A stretch of DNA of 64,000 bases from Candidatus Obscuribacterales bacterium (GTDB lineage Bacteria > Cyanobacteriota > Vampirovibrionia > Obscuribacterales > Obscuribacteraceae). The notes below the pieces were generated by a model, which saw nothing but the letters and a program-made list of their open reading frames with translations, was not told where the DNA came from and ran no database searches. The stretch covers positions 682,001 to 746,000 of the forward strand of contig JAIETZ010000001.1 of the NCBI GenBank assembly GCA_019744775.1, given 5' to 3'. This document shows positions 35,018 through 44,482 of this stretch, piece after piece; position 1 is the stretch's first letter; every line of letters begins with the position of its first letter. The translations under genes were made by a program, and so were the position numbers.

Positions 35018-35743
35018 TTGTATAAACTCATAATTTTTGACTTTGACGGAACTCTGGTTGACTCGGCTCCAGGCATAGTCGACGTAATGCATCAAGTAGT
35101 AGATGAATACCTTTTGTCAAAGCAGATCCTGGAGAAATGGGAACCATTAGTGGGAATTCCATTGATGGCTCAAATGGAAGTGATATTTCCAGACAAAGGT
35201 ATCGATTATCACGAAACCGTGGCTAATCGCTACAGAGCAATTTACGACACTAAAGCAATCGAGATTTGCCCGTTGTTTCCCAACTTGCTGCAAATCTTGA
35301 AAAAATTGCAGGATAGCAAAATTGACTTGGCTATTGTGTCGTCAAAACGCCGCAATCTCGTAGAGCTAGTTTTAGACCACCACGATCTAGGCAAATACTT
35401 CCGTGTGGTTATGGGACAACAGGATGTGCAAAATCACAAGCCACATCCAGAACCCGTGCACAGCACACTGAAGAAACTCAATCACATTCACAAACATTCA
35501 GTGGTTATCGGTGACAGCACCTATGACTTAGACATGGCACGCAATGCCGGTGTCGATGCCATTGGTGTAACAACCGGTATTCACACGCGTGAAATTCTGC
35601 AAGGCTCCAAGCCGGCGCACATCGTGGATGCGCTCGACGACATATTGCCGCTCATTCTCAAGAACGGAAATGGCAATGGAAATGGGAATGGCAAAAACGG
35701 CAATGGAAATGGTAACGGCAACGGACACAACGGCAGGCATTAA
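35018..35743 (+). CDS. HAD phosphatase (Gph/PpaX-like) with NG-repeat tail
   Basis: A 241-residue phosphatase from a TTG start. HAD motifs are in order: DFDGTLVDS (D8, D10), VSSKRR, HKPHP, and GDSTYDLDMA. This fits phosphoglycolate or pyrophosphate phosphatases. The last 25 residues are a string of Asn-Gly repeats encoded by a six-base microsatellite (about 35665-35740). The tail is not part of the fold. It is close behind carA, so probably co-transcribed. Confidence 0.9.
   Translation: MYKLIIFDFDGTLVDSAPGIVDVMHQVVDEYLLSKQILEKWEPLVGIPLMAQMEVIFPDKGIDYHETVANRYRAIYDTKAIEICPLFPNLLQILKKLQDSKIDLAIVSSKRRNLVELVLDHHDLGKYFRVVMGQQDVQNHKPHPEPVHSTLKKLNHIHKHSVVIGDSTYDLDMARNAGVDAIGVTTGIHTREILQGSKPAHIVDALDDILPLILKNGNGNGNGNGKNGNGNGNGNGHNGRH
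35665..35740 (+). repeat. Six-base (Asn-Gly) microsatellite in coding sequence
   Basis: Repeated AAYGGN units at the end of the HAD gene. Length change here would not shift the frame if it occurs in whole units. Confidence 0.8.
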
Positions 35744-35775
35744 GTCCGCCTGTTAGGGCGATTCAAAAACCAAAT

Positions 35776-38157
35776 ATGTCACGAGTTCCAAGAAATGTGG
35801 TCTCCTTTGTTGTGTGCTATTTATTTAGCCTACTAGCGCCTGCATTCGCAAAGGATTATTCCTATCCGGACTACAGTTACTATTTTGAACGCATTGTTTC
35901 CAGTCAACTATCGGGAAAAACCCAGTCCGAAAAGACTGCCATCCTTGAAGGCAACAAGGACTTGGATGGGCTTTGGCTTCCTGATCCGACTTTGGAAGAT
36001 CTAGCTGCAGTATCACGACTTCCAAAATTGAAAAGGTTGAGCTTACAGCTTCATTCATTGTCAACTGAGACTCTTAATGAGCTAAGAAAATGTCCAGTTC
36101 TTGAAAAACTCAACATCTCGACAGGTTTCGATGACGCCCATCCATTACCTCGTGCGCTCAACTTACCAAAAGTTCGAGAAATCACTATTCGAATCATACC
36201 AAGCTGGATTCTACCGGAGCCAACTGATTACCGCCGTTCTTTTGGACTCACTCAAATACAGCCGCAATCTATAGATTGTGAATTGATCCCGCATGATCCA
36301 AACATTGTCGAACTACTAGTTGTTGGATCATCGCTTAAGCATGGAAAAGCACTTTCAAGCTTTAACCATCTTAAGTACTTATGCCTAAACGCAAACAATA
36401 TTTCTGCCGATGCTTTTCCAACCATAGGTGAACTCAAAAACTTGAAAGAGGTCGGTCTTTTTACTACTAGTGAAATTAGCAGGGACCAATTGAACCTCGT
36501 ACTAGCTAACAAAACCTTAGAAAGAATTTCAATCATCAACCCTTCAAGTGACAATCTGGAATCAATTTGCACCTGGGACCAGCCGAAGCAATTAGTTGGA
36601 AGATTGCAATCCGGTCCGAACGAACCAGAACTGATTCAAGCCAAAAAAAATGAGTCCATAACAATTACGGAAAATAGAGATGGACAAGGTTTTTCTATCG
36701 CAACGTGCCTGAAATTTACTCCAACACTAAAAAGGTTTGCTTGGCATACAGGCTTTCTTGGTCCACAAGACCAAATTCGGTTTTATTTGTGGGCACCCTT
36801 ACTCAACAGCCTTGAGTCACTGGAAGAAATAGACTTCGCGGGTCAGCCCCTATATGTAACACCGGATAATGCAACTTGGCTATCGAAACTGACACGGGTG
36901 AAAAAAATTTGGATTTGCCCTCCTCCAGAAGGTGCTCCTGAACGACTAAAAAGGTTAGCTCCCATGCAGGGAATTACTTGGTTGGACCTTGGACAAACAG
37001 ACATTGCCAAAGATCCAACCGCACTTCTATGTTTTCCAAACATTAGATCATTAGACCTGAGCTATTGCGAGTTGTCTCCGCAACTTCTAACTACCTTAGC
37101 AAATCTGCCAAACCTCACTTCACTCGACCTTAGCGAATCGTCGCTAAAAGACTCCGATGTTAAACTGCTGGCGAGCTTGGCAGAACTAAAGAACCTGAAC
37201 TTAAGTGGTACACAACTGACCGATGCTGCGCTAGGCGTCATTGGTACATTCAAAAACCTTGAAAGTATCGATTTGTCGTCTACCCATGTCACAGGCAAAG
37301 GACTAGCCAAACTGTCAGGACTTCGCAGTCTAACCACAGCCAACTTTCATGGATGCAAGTTATCCCGGCTTACCGATGAATTCTTTTCAAAGTGCAGGAA
37401 TCTAAAATCTCTCGATCTTTCTAACACCAGTCTCACGAACCTGGACCTGCCAAAGATTTTGAAAGCTAATCTAAGCAATTTGAATCTATCTCTCAACTGG
37501 ATATCGACCAATCAAATCGCCCGGCTCAATAACATGCCCGACCTAAAAGAGTTAAATACTACAGGCACAGCTACCGCCCGGTCCCTAAAGGGTCGCTTCG
37601 TCGCTCCCGTCAAAGTGATTAGCTGGGACGATCCATATACCAACACAGATCTAGCTGCTTTATCCAGCAGAAAACCAGGTTACGCGTGGAAGCCACACAT
37701 TTATTGGATAGAAAAGGATTGGATCCATGTTATTCAATCTCTTCGACCATTACAACAACCGCACAAGGTAAAGACACGCATGACACACTGGTGCGGGACC
37801 GGTGCAATGATGCAGCACCAGGAAAAAGTCAAAGACTCATATCTACGAGGTACGTCCTACTTGGGACTGCAAGACTATCCAAACGCATTTAAATCGCTCA
37901 ACGAACTTGTGCTAAACGCACCGAACTCCGCACTCGCCCACGCATATCGCGGATTATGTCTACTGAAACAAAAAGACTACGAGAGAGCAGGCTGTGATCT
38001 CGATTTCGCAATCGAGTTAGATCCAAAGCTTTCTATTTCCTACGCCTATCGAGCAAAACTATATCAACAGATTGGACAACTTCAAAAATCAGAACAGGAC
38101 ATGCAGAAGGCTTCGCAACTAGGGTACAATCCAAGTTCGGCAATTATAAAACCTTAG
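35776..38157 (+). CDS. Secreted leucine-rich-repeat protein with TPR end
   Basis: A 793-residue exported protein. The signal peptide ends near residue 25 (APAFA). The middle (about 65-600) holds many LRRs of the bacterial type, with LxxLxLSxTxLTDAAL and LExIDLSSTHVT units. Two to three TPRs follow at the C-terminus (about 685-790; LNELVLNAPNSALAHAYRGLCLLKQKDYERA). Such proteins bind other proteins or surfaces. No catalytic motif is seen. It overlaps nothing and is followed nine bases later by the amidase gene. Confidence 0.82.
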   Translation: MSRVPRNVVSFVVCYLFSLLAPAFAKDYSYPDYSYYFERIVSSQLSGKTQSEKTAILEGNKDLDGLWLPDPTLEDLAAVSRLPKLKRLSLQLHSLSTETLNELRKCPVLEKLNISTGFDDAHPLPRALNLPKVREITIRIIPSWILPEPTDYRRSFGLTQIQPQSIDCELIPHDPNIVELLVVGSSLKHGKALSSFNHLKYLCLNANNISADAFPTIGELKNLKEVGLFTTSEISRDQLNLVLANKTLERISIINPSSDNLESICTWDQPKQLVGRLQSGPNEPELIQAKKNESITITENRDGQGFSIATCLKFTPTLKRFAWHTGFLGPQDQIRFYLWAPLLNSLESLEEIDFAGQPLYVTPDNATWLSKLTRVKKIWICPPPEGAPERLKRLAPMQGITWLDLGQTDIAKDPTALLCFPNIRSLDLSYCELSPQLLTTLANLPNLTSLDLSESSLKDSDVKLLASLAELKNLNLSGTQLTDAALGVIGTFKNLESIDLSSTHVTGKGLAKLSGLRSLTTANFHGCKLSRLTDEFFSKCRNLKSLDLSNTSLTNLDLPKILKANLSNLNLSLNWISTNQIARLNNMPDLKELNTTGTATARSLKGRFVAPVKVISWDDPYTNTDLAALSSRKPGYAWKPHIYWIEKDWIHVIQSLRPLQQPHKVKTRMTHWCGTGAMMQHQEKVKDSYLRGTSYLGLQDYPNAFKSLNELVLNAPNSALAHAYRGLCLLKQKDYERAGCDLDFAIELDPKLSISYAYRAKLYQQIGQLQKSEQDMQKASQLGYNPSSAIIKP

Positions 38158-38165
38158 ATTGAAAT

Positions 38166-39365
38166 ATGGCTTCTGTAGAACACAAAGACAGCGCATTCAT
38201 AAAACGACGGGTCATAGAACCCACTAAAGAAGGACAACTTTCCAGGTTGACTTTTGCAGTCAAGGATCTGATCGATACCGCAGGAGATGTCACCACCTGC
38301 GGCAATCCTGATTGGGCAGCAACGCATGCACCAGCCAAAGACAATGCATCATGCGTACAAAAGCTCTTGGACTCAGGCGCACAGTGCGTCGGCAAAACAG
38401 TAACCGACGAGCTTGCCTTTAGTCTCATTGGTGAAAATTATTTCTACGGCACGCCACTCAATCCAAAATCTCCTAAAAGAGTTCCAGGCGGATCATCTTC
38501 AGGATCTGCGTCTGCTGTTGCCTGTAATCTCGTTGACTTTGCTCTCGGCACAGACACTGGCGGATCAGTGCGAGTGCCTGCAAGCAATTGCGGGCTTTTC
38601 GGGCTTCGCCCGTCACATGGAATCATTTCCATGGATGGCATCATGCCCTTTGCACCGAGTCTTGATACGGTCGGGATATTTGCACGCTCTATGAATGTTT
38701 TGAAAAATGTTGCTTCGATTCTTTTGCAATTAGAAGATCAGGAGGTACAACTTCCGTCAAAAATCTATGTTCTTGAAGAAGCGTTTGATTTAGCAAATGA
38801 CGATGTGCAAGAAACAGCAATGTCAGCGCTGACAAATTTGTGCGAACAGCTGGAAACTTCGTTCGAAACCCTATCCATAAGATCAATTGATGCAGAGACC
38901 GTAAACAAAGGGCTCATCAATTGGCTGAGCACTTACAACACAATTCAGAGAGCAGAGATTTGGGATTCGCTCGGCAACTGGATTGAGTCCACTAGCCCCA
39001 AACTTGGACCGGCTACGAAAATCAACTTTGAACACTGCAAAGACTTAAATCGCAAGAAGTTGCCCGATTGTCATAACAAACGAGAGCTGTATGCGAAAAA
39101 CATCAATGGCATACTTTCCGACAACGCACTAATTTGCATTCCGACTACACCAAGCCCTGCTCCACTTAAAGGCACCATCGGTACAGATAGGGACACTGAC
39201 ACATATTACCCTCGTGCACTTTCACTTACATCAATAGCAGGACTTTGTCGCTTGCCCCAATTGACTGTGCCAATTCTGGAAGTCGATGATGCCCCAGTCG
39301 GATTGTCGCTAATTGCCGCCCATAGCAATGATAGTCTATTGCTCAACTTACCCTTATGGGGATAA
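38166..39365 (+). CDS. Amidase (amidase signature family)
   Basis: A 399-residue hydrolase of the amidase signature family. The Ser-Ser-Lys triad is complete: Lys in FAVKDLID (about 36), Ser in PGGSSSGSA (about 110) and Ser in GTDTGGSVRVPAS (about 134). It is short for GatA and lacks the GatB/C neighbours. It resembles small amidases such as indoleacetamide hydrolase/AMI1 more than GatA. The substrate is not known. The gene ends just before the convergent vapC. Confidence 0.85.
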   Translation: MASVEHKDSAFIKRRVIEPTKEGQLSRLTFAVKDLIDTAGDVTTCGNPDWAATHAPAKDNASCVQKLLDSGAQCVGKTVTDELAFSLIGENYFYGTPLNPKSPKRVPGGSSSGSASAVACNLVDFALGTDTGGSVRVPASNCGLFGLRPSHGIISMDGIMPFAPSLDTVGIFARSMNVLKNVASILLQLEDQEVQLPSKIYVLEEAFDLANDDVQETAMSALTNLCEQLETSFETLSIRSIDAETVNKGLINWLSTYNTIQRAEIWDSLGNWIESTSPKLGPATKINFEHCKDLNRKKLPDCHNKRELYAKNINGILSDNALICIPTTPSPAPLKGTIGTDRDTDTYYPRALSLTSIAGLCRLPQLTVPILEVDDAPVGLSLIAAHSNDSLLLNLPLWG

Positions 39366-39371
39366 GAGTAG

Positions 39372-39773
39372 TCATCGCCAGTTCTCAATCTTGAGTTTAT
39401 CTACCCGCTTAAATTCACGAGTGTTGGATGTAACGAGAATAGAATTGCTTGCTAAAGCAGTGGCTGCGATCAAAAGATCGAATGAACCAATCGGAGTTCC
39501 TTGAACTTTGAGCTTTGCCCGAACAACAGAAGCCGCTTCCGCTGCTGCCTGGTCAAATGGCAAAATTTGAACGGATGCACAAAGGCTTCCAAATGCAGTC
39601 GAAAACTTTTTTGCTATTGCAAGATTAAGCTCAAAACCATAAAGAATTTCCATAATAGTGACAGTTGAAAGTGCCACACTGGAGGGAGACATAGCGCCTA
39701 ACTTCTGCTTGGTATTGCCATTACCGGCAAAAAAATCACTAAGAGTACAAGTATCCAAAAGATAGAGACTCAC
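39372..39773 (-). CDS. vapC: VapC-type PIN-domain toxin
   Basis: A 133-residue PIN-domain ribonuclease. Acidic metal ligands are in place: D7 (LLDTCTLSD), E42 (MEILYG) and D99 (SFDLLIAATAL), with the usual TSNTREF near the end. VapC toxins cut tRNA or rRNA. The start overlaps the antitoxin stop by four bases, which is typical of the operon. The antitoxin-toxin order is normal. Confidence 0.93.
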   Translation of the reverse strand: MSLYLLDTCTLSDFFAGNGNTKQKLGAMSPSSVALSTVTIMEILYGFELNLAIAKKFSTAFGSLCASVQILPFDQAAAEAASVVRAKLKVQGTPIGSFDLLIAATALASNSILVTSNTREFKRVDKLKIENWR

Positions 39774-40018
39774 TTCTTCCGCCTTTGGAAAATATCGTCA
39801 CGATCGGCAGACAATTCACTACGCAGAGACTCAAATGGGACGAGACGAGGTTCCGGCTTGAAATTGAAAACAGCCGCAGGCCATGCTTTGTTTAAGTGTT
39901 TTTCGAGGTAATCACGTAATGCTTCACGCACCAAGCTATTTCGCTTGCGGCCAGTCTGCTTAATCAAAATCTCAATCCCGGACTCTAATTCCGGCTCTAG
40001 GTAAACGTGGAAAGACAT
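39770..40018 (-). CDS. vapB: VapB-like ribbon-helix-helix antitoxin
   Basis: An 82-residue protein. The N-terminal 45 residues read as a ribbon-helix-helix (FHVYLEPELESGIEILIKQ, then KRNSLVREALRDYLEKH). The C-terminal half is extended and charged, as expected for toxin binding. It precedes vapC with a four-base overlap and probably represses its own operon at the palindrome at 40044-40057. Confidence 0.88.
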   Translation of the reverse strand: MSFHVYLEPELESGIEILIKQTGRKRNSLVREALRDYLEKHLNKAWPAAVFNFKPEPRLVPFESLRSELSADRDDIFQRRKK

Positions 40019-40043
40019 AGCAAAACCTCAATATATATTATAT

Positions 40044-40057
40044 TATAACATGTTATA
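40044..40057. promoter_or_regulatory. Candidate vapBC operator
   Basis: A perfect 14-base palindrome, TATAACATGTTATA, 25 bases upstream of the antitoxin start and inside an AT-rich stretch that could hold a -10 element. It also lies before the plus-strand acetyltransferase gene. Confidence 0.6.
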
Positions 40058-40086
40058 TAGGATCTGTCCATCTATCACTGAGTGCT

Positions 40087-40632
40087 ATGATTCCTTTCCT
40101 AGCCCTTATTCTCACTGGAGTGGAATTGACCAAGCCCGTACACAAGCGCATAGAAATGATTCGGGAGACAACTCTTCTGGATGTTAGCCCAAGCAAGTTT
40201 GAGGTCAAAGACCTCACGCCTAGTGATGGCGACAAACTGGGACGACTTCTATACATTGCCTACAAAGGGACAATCGATGATGAAGGCGGTTCAGAGACTG
40301 ACGCCATAACTGAAGCAACAGAGACACTAGGCGGCAGATATGGGAATGTAATTTGGTCGGCATCGAAGATTATGCAAGATGGCGACAAATTCATAAGCGC
40401 AACAGTGATTACTAATTGGCCGAAATTGAATCCGCTTTTGGCCTTTGCAGCTACTAATCCGGACTATCAAAGACAGGGATTGTCGGCGCAACTTATTCAA
40501 ATGAGCCTGGATAGTCTTCACAAACTCAATATTCCAGTTTTGCACTTGGTCGTCACTGAAGGAAATGAGCATGCAATCAGGCTGTACAAAAGACTAGGAT
40601 TCCAAGAGGATCTTGCTTGTCAGAAAGCATAA
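40087..40632 (+). CDS. GNAT-family acetyltransferase
   Basis: A 181-residue GNAT protein. Motif A is TNPDYQRQGLSAQLIQ (acetyl-CoA binding), with NEHAIRLYKRLGF near the C-terminus. The first 25 residues do not belong to the fold, and an internal ATG (MIRETT) is a possible start. The substrate is unknown. It diverges from vapBC. Confidence 0.82.
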   Translation: MIPFLALILTGVELTKPVHKRIEMIRETTLLDVSPSKFEVKDLTPSDGDKLGRLLYIAYKGTIDDEGGSETDAITEATETLGGRYGNVIWSASKIMQDGDKFISATVITNWPKLNPLLAFAATNPDYQRQGLSAQLIQMSLDSLHKLNIPVLHLVVTEGNEHAIRLYKRLGFQEDLACQKA

Positions 40633-40730
40633 GCCACTTCTGCAAAACTTTCTAATGTCAGTAGCGGGTTCCATTGGCAACCGTATATCGTCTGCTATCA
40701 TATGGCGAGGTTTATATGAGGTGAATGCAC

Positions 40731-41858
40731 GTGGACAAGTTACGTTGTTCAGTTCAGGATTTGTTTGTTTCCTCACAGAAGACCAGCGCAGTTGCGTTGG
40801 TTTCTCTAATTGCGTCAGGACAAATTTGTCTGGCTGCAACAAGCACAAGCACTGACCCGGCTACACAAACAAGCCAGCAGGCTTCCACAACTACGCAAGC
40901 AACTCCAGCTCCGGCAGCAGATGCAGATGCTGATGCAGTTGTTTCAACAACACTTGAGACAAGTGCTAACCAAGACGAATTAGTCACAACAGACGATGTA
41001 CCGCTTGCACGCAAGCAAGTTGAAAGTTATCCGGACAATCCGGAAGCGCACTTCATCTTAGCTGTCGCTCTGACGCGTACAAGTCATGTCGAAGAAGCAC
41101 TGCAAGAAGTTCGCTTGTCGCGCAAACTCGCTCAATCAAAAGGTGGCGCTGAATATTTCAATCAACTAATTGCCACTTACGAAAAGATGCTCACTTATAC
41201 GCCGAATGAAAATCGCGTGCGTTACAGCCTGTCCTGGGCTTATTACATGAAGGCTTATTTGCTTGCACAACAATCAGAAAAGCTCACACGTGATAAAGCT
41301 ACCTGGGCAATGGTGCAGACACTGCAAGCAGCAAAAGTTCCAGTCAATGAAATTCAGCAAGCAGCAATGCAAGTTCAATCAGGCAGAATGGATCCCGATG
41401 TTGTGTTGGCAAATTTAAAAGCCGGCAGACCGTTAGTTGATACATCCAAGAATAAGCAAATCAATATAGATAACGTTGGAAAGACACTCGCTGCACAAGC
41501 TGGTATCGCCAATGTGCCAACTGCGATAAAGCCAATTCAAGGCGCATTGGACAAAGCAGATCCATCAATGGCTCCGGAGATCAAAAAATATTTCGAGTCT
41601 GCACTCAAGCAACTCGATGAAATTATTGCTCAACAGCCAAATGATATTTGGGCTCGTGTTTATCGCGCTCACTTGAAAGCCGAATACACAGGCAATCTTG
41701 AAGAAGCCATGAACACTTGGCGTCAATGCCAAAAGATGGCGGCTGATAATCCGGCACCATACTTCTTTTTAGGAGAAGGTTATCTCAAGCAAGGAAATTT
41801 AAAGGAGAGTGTTAACAACATCTCCAAAGCCGTTGCTTTACGCGCTCTAGGGAAGTAG
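40731..41858 (+). CDS. Exported TPR-like protein of the lpt operon region
   Basis: About 375 residues from a GTG at 40731, favoured because GAGGTG lies seven bases upstream; an ATG at 40725 would be too close. An N-terminal hydrophobic stretch (about 18-36) with a signal-peptide-like end (ICLAA) is followed by a Thr/Ala/Asp-rich linker. TPR-type helix pairs follow (PEAHFILAVALTRTSHVEEALQEV and PYFFLGEGYLKQGNLKESVNNI). It ends 15 bases before lptC. It may help in envelope assembly, but no specific role can be read. Confidence 0.75.
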   Translation: MDKLRCSVQDLFVSSQKTSAVALVSLIASGQICLAATSTSTDPATQTSQQASTTTQATPAPAADADADAVVSTTLETSANQDELVTTDDVPLARKQVESYPDNPEAHFILAVALTRTSHVEEALQEVRLSRKLAQSKGGAEYFNQLIATYEKMLTYTPNENRVRYSLSWAYYMKAYLLAQQSEKLTRDKATWAMVQTLQAAKVPVNEIQQAAMQVQSGRMDPDVVLANLKAGRPLVDTSKNKQINIDNVGKTLAAQAGIANVPTAIKPIQGALDKADPSMAPEIKKYFESALKQLDEIIAQQPNDIWARVYRAHLKAEYTGNLEEAMNTWRQCQKMAADNPAPYFFLGEGYLKQGNLKESVNNISKAVALRALGK

Positions 41859-41873
41859 CCTACAAAACACGAC

Positions 41874-42473
41874 ATGGCAATCATCAACGCACGAGTTATC
41901 AAGCTTATAGTTGCAATTGCAATTCCAGCCGGTATGGTCTGGGGTTTCATGTCTGCGCAAAAACACGCAGACAAGGAGATCGCAGAATTCCACACTAATC
42001 AAACAGCAGATCCAACAAAGCAAAACGTTGAGATCAAGGGTTATGAACTGAAAGAAGTTGATGACCAAAACAACGTTCGTTGGCAATTGAAGGCTGACCT
42101 AGGAACTAGAGACAACAACACTCACATGGTTAACCTCACAGGCATAACCGTTGAATACTACAAAGACGGCCAAGTCAAAATGAAATTGTCTGCTCCTACA
42201 GGCGAAGCCAACGAACAGACAAATCACGTCAAACTAGCCTCCAGTAGTGGACACCGCGTTGTTGCTGAAGGCGACGGCGGCAAAACCCACATGGAGACAA
42301 GCTCACTGGAATTAAGTAAAAACAATCAGTTCATTGCCACAGATGGTGTTAACATCAATCTCCCCGGAGTAGCCAAGATATCCGGCAACCGGGCCGAAGG
42401 CAATATCAATATCAGTGAGCTGAACAACTTCAAAATCATCGGCAATACGCACGCGGAGATAGTTGTCAACTGA
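41874..42473 (+). CDS. lptC: LPS export protein LptC
   Basis: A 199-residue protein with one membrane helix (about 8-25) and a periplasmic OstA/LptC-type jellyroll (KGYELKEVDDQNNVRWQLKADLG, then LSAPTGEANEQTNHVKLASSSG). LptC links the LptBFG transporter to the LptA bridge and passes lipopolysaccharide outward. Followed directly by the LptA-like gene and lptB and lptF/G, so the assignment is supported by order. Confidence 0.85.
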   Translation: MAIINARVIKLIVAIAIPAGMVWGFMSAQKHADKEIAEFHTNQTADPTKQNVEIKGYELKEVDDQNNVRWQLKADLGTRDNNTHMVNLTGITVEYYKDGQVKMKLSAPTGEANEQTNHVKLASSSGHRVVAEGDGGKTHMETSSLELSKNNQFIATDGVNINLPGVAKISGNRAEGNINISELNNFKIIGNTHAEIVVN

Positions 42474-42515
42474 GTTTAATCACGACGATAACGATATATT
42501 GTCAAGCGGAGACAA

Positions 42516-43763
42516 ATGATAATGAGCAAATACTTAGCGAAAACAACCAAAGCAATTTTGACACCAGCATTACTGGTTTCACTTGCTGCCACATTCTCGC
42601 TTAATCCCGCCAACAGCCAGGATATGCCAGGCGCAGGAATTTCCGGTCCTGTCGACATTCAAGCGCAAGAGCAAGAATTTGCTCAAGACCACGTTGTCGC
42701 CAAAGGTGCTGTAAGAGTTGTCTACAAAGAAAGCGTTATTAATGCGCCACAAGCTGTTCTATATAAAGATGCTGCCGGCAATTTGCGCAGTGCAGTATTT
42801 ACCGGGCATCCAAATTTAGTGCAAGGCACAAGCAAGCTTGATGCCGACACTATTACTTTTGAAATGTTGTCGCAAAAGGTCCTCGCTGAAGGTCATGCTC
42901 ACTCTGAAGTAATAAGCTCTGGCGATTCAAAAAAAGAAGGCAAGCCGGAAACCAACAAGAATTTGACTCCAAATTTGGCCGGTGGCAAACCAGCAGAAAA
43001 GCCTTCCGGCACTGTTGAGAAAATCATCACTGATTCAGACAAGCAAGAATACGATCAGGGATCAGGCAAGTTTATTGCCATCGGACATGTGAAAGTGAAA
43101 AACGGCGACATCACTGCTTCGGCAGATAAGCTGCAATTGATGTACGGCACCGACAAAAAGCCTGAGACCGCAATATTCACAGGCAATGCAGTTGCTACAC
43201 AAAATCGCAACAGCACATCAGCCGACAACATTACGTACTTCATGTCGACAAAGAGATTGCAAGCGACAGGTCACGTGAAATCACAGGTAATTCAACCAAA
43301 AAAGGCGGAAGCCCCTAAAAAAGGGGCTCCAACCAACCAAAAACTTGGTTCTCTACCAATGCCGAATTTAGTTGCTGCCGGTAACAGTGCTGTTGAAGCA
43401 GTTCAAGAAGAGCCCATTATTATCACGTCAGACAGCCAAGACTTAAGCCAGGACAATGGGCGTATCACGGCAAACGGCAATGTGCATGTTTTCTATGAAG
43501 ACACTACAGGCATAGGTCCAAAAATCGTTGTCTTGCGTACACCGGAAGGTAAAGCTGAAAAAGTCTACTTTGTAGGACGCTCACAAGTAAGCCAAGCCGG
43601 CAGACGCTGGATAGGAGACAGAATTACTATGACCGTTGCCACCAAGAAGGTTCTTGCTCAGGGCAACACCAAGGCATATATCATCAACACTCCACAAAAG
43701 GTTCCTTCAATTCAACAAATTGAAACCCAATTGGCAGCAAGCAAAATCGAGAGGCCGCAATGA
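42516..43763 (+). CDS. LptA/OstA-like protein with three jellyroll units
   Basis: A 415-residue exported protein (signal peptide to about residue 34). It has three OstA-type units at about 45-135, 170-260 and 300-395. Each has the pattern xxQxFxxDxxxxxAxGxVxVxYxxxxxxAPxxVLYxxxxGxxExxxFxG (for example VVAKGAVRVVYKES, IAIGHVKVKNGD and ITANGNVHVFYEDT). Linkers are Lys/Pro-rich. Normal LptA has one unit and oligomerises. Here three may form a built-in bridge. Its ATG is preceded by a weak GGAG, and its last codons overlap lptB. Confidence 0.85.
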   Translation: MIMSKYLAKTTKAILTPALLVSLAATFSLNPANSQDMPGAGISGPVDIQAQEQEFAQDHVVAKGAVRVVYKESVINAPQAVLYKDAAGNLRSAVFTGHPNLVQGTSKLDADTITFEMLSQKVLAEGHAHSEVISSGDSKKEGKPETNKNLTPNLAGGKPAEKPSGTVEKIITDSDKQEYDQGSGKFIAIGHVKVKNGDITASADKLQLMYGTDKKPETAIFTGNAVATQNRNSTSADNITYFMSTKRLQATGHVKSQVIQPKKAEAPKKGAPTNQKLGSLPMPNLVAAGNSAVEAVQEEPIIITSDSQDLSQDNGRITANGNVHVFYEDTTGIGPKIVVLRTPEGKAEKVYFVGRSQVSQAGRRWIGDRITMTVATKKVLAQGNTKAYIINTPQKVPSIQQIETQLAASKIERPQ

Positions 43764-44482
43764 GCATCGTTGTAGAACATATTCAAAAAACATACGGCGG
43801 CAGACGTGTCGTAGACAACGTCAGCTTCCATGTTAATCCAGGCGAAGTTGTAGGACTCCTGGGTCGTAACGGTGCCGGCAAAACGACATCATTCGATATG
43901 GTGCTCGGTCTTGTTAAACCGGAAAAAGGCAAGATAAGCCTCGGCAGTCATGATCTAACAAAATTGCCAATTCACAAAAGAGCCAAGCTTGGAATTGGTT
44001 ACTTGCCTCAAGAAGCATCTAACTTCCGTAAGCTTACTTGCGGCGACAACTTGCGCTTGATTCTGGAATTGAGAAATTTCAATCGTCGCCAGATAGAAGA
44101 CAGAACTCGCTCGCTACTGGAACAATTTGGATTACTGCACTTGATAGACATTCAGTCTATTCAGCTGTCCGGCGGTGAAAGAAGACGTCTGGAAATTGCT
44201 CGCTGTTTGGCATGCGAACCAAAATTCATTCTTCTTGACGAACCATTTACCGGCGTTGACCCAATTTCAATCAACGACATTCAAAATCTTGTGCGTCGCT
44301 TAAGAGACGATTGGGGCTTGGGCGTTTTGGTCACAGACCACAACCCACGAGCCACGCTAAAAATATGCGACCGCTCCTATTTAATTGATCAAGGCAAAAT
44401 TCTGGTTGCCGGCACAAACTTCGAAGTTGCCGCTTCCCCAATTGCCCGCAAACACTATCTCGGTGAGGACTTCTCAATATGA
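43760..44482 (+). CDS. lptB: LPS export ATP-binding protein LptB
   Basis: A 240-residue ABC ATPase that powers lipopolysaccharide extraction. It has Walker A GRNGAGKTT (35-43), the Q-loop in YLPQEAS, the signature LSGGERRRLEIAR (136-148), Walker B ILLDEP with Glu161, and the H-loop His194. Family-specific residues (RNGAGKTTSFDMVLG, FTGVDPISINDIQ) match LptB. It overlaps the genes on both sides by four bases (ATGA), so translation is coupled. Confidence 0.96.
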   Translation: MSIVVEHIQKTYGGRRVVDNVSFHVNPGEVVGLLGRNGAGKTTSFDMVLGLVKPEKGKISLGSHDLTKLPIHKRAKLGIGYLPQEASNFRKLTCGDNLRLILELRNFNRRQIEDRTRSLLEQFGLLHLIDIQSIQLSGGERRRLEIARCLACEPKFILLDEPFTGVDPISINDIQNLVRRLRDDWGLGVLVTDHNPRATLKICDRSYLIDQGKILVAGTNFEVAASPIARKHYLGEDFSI

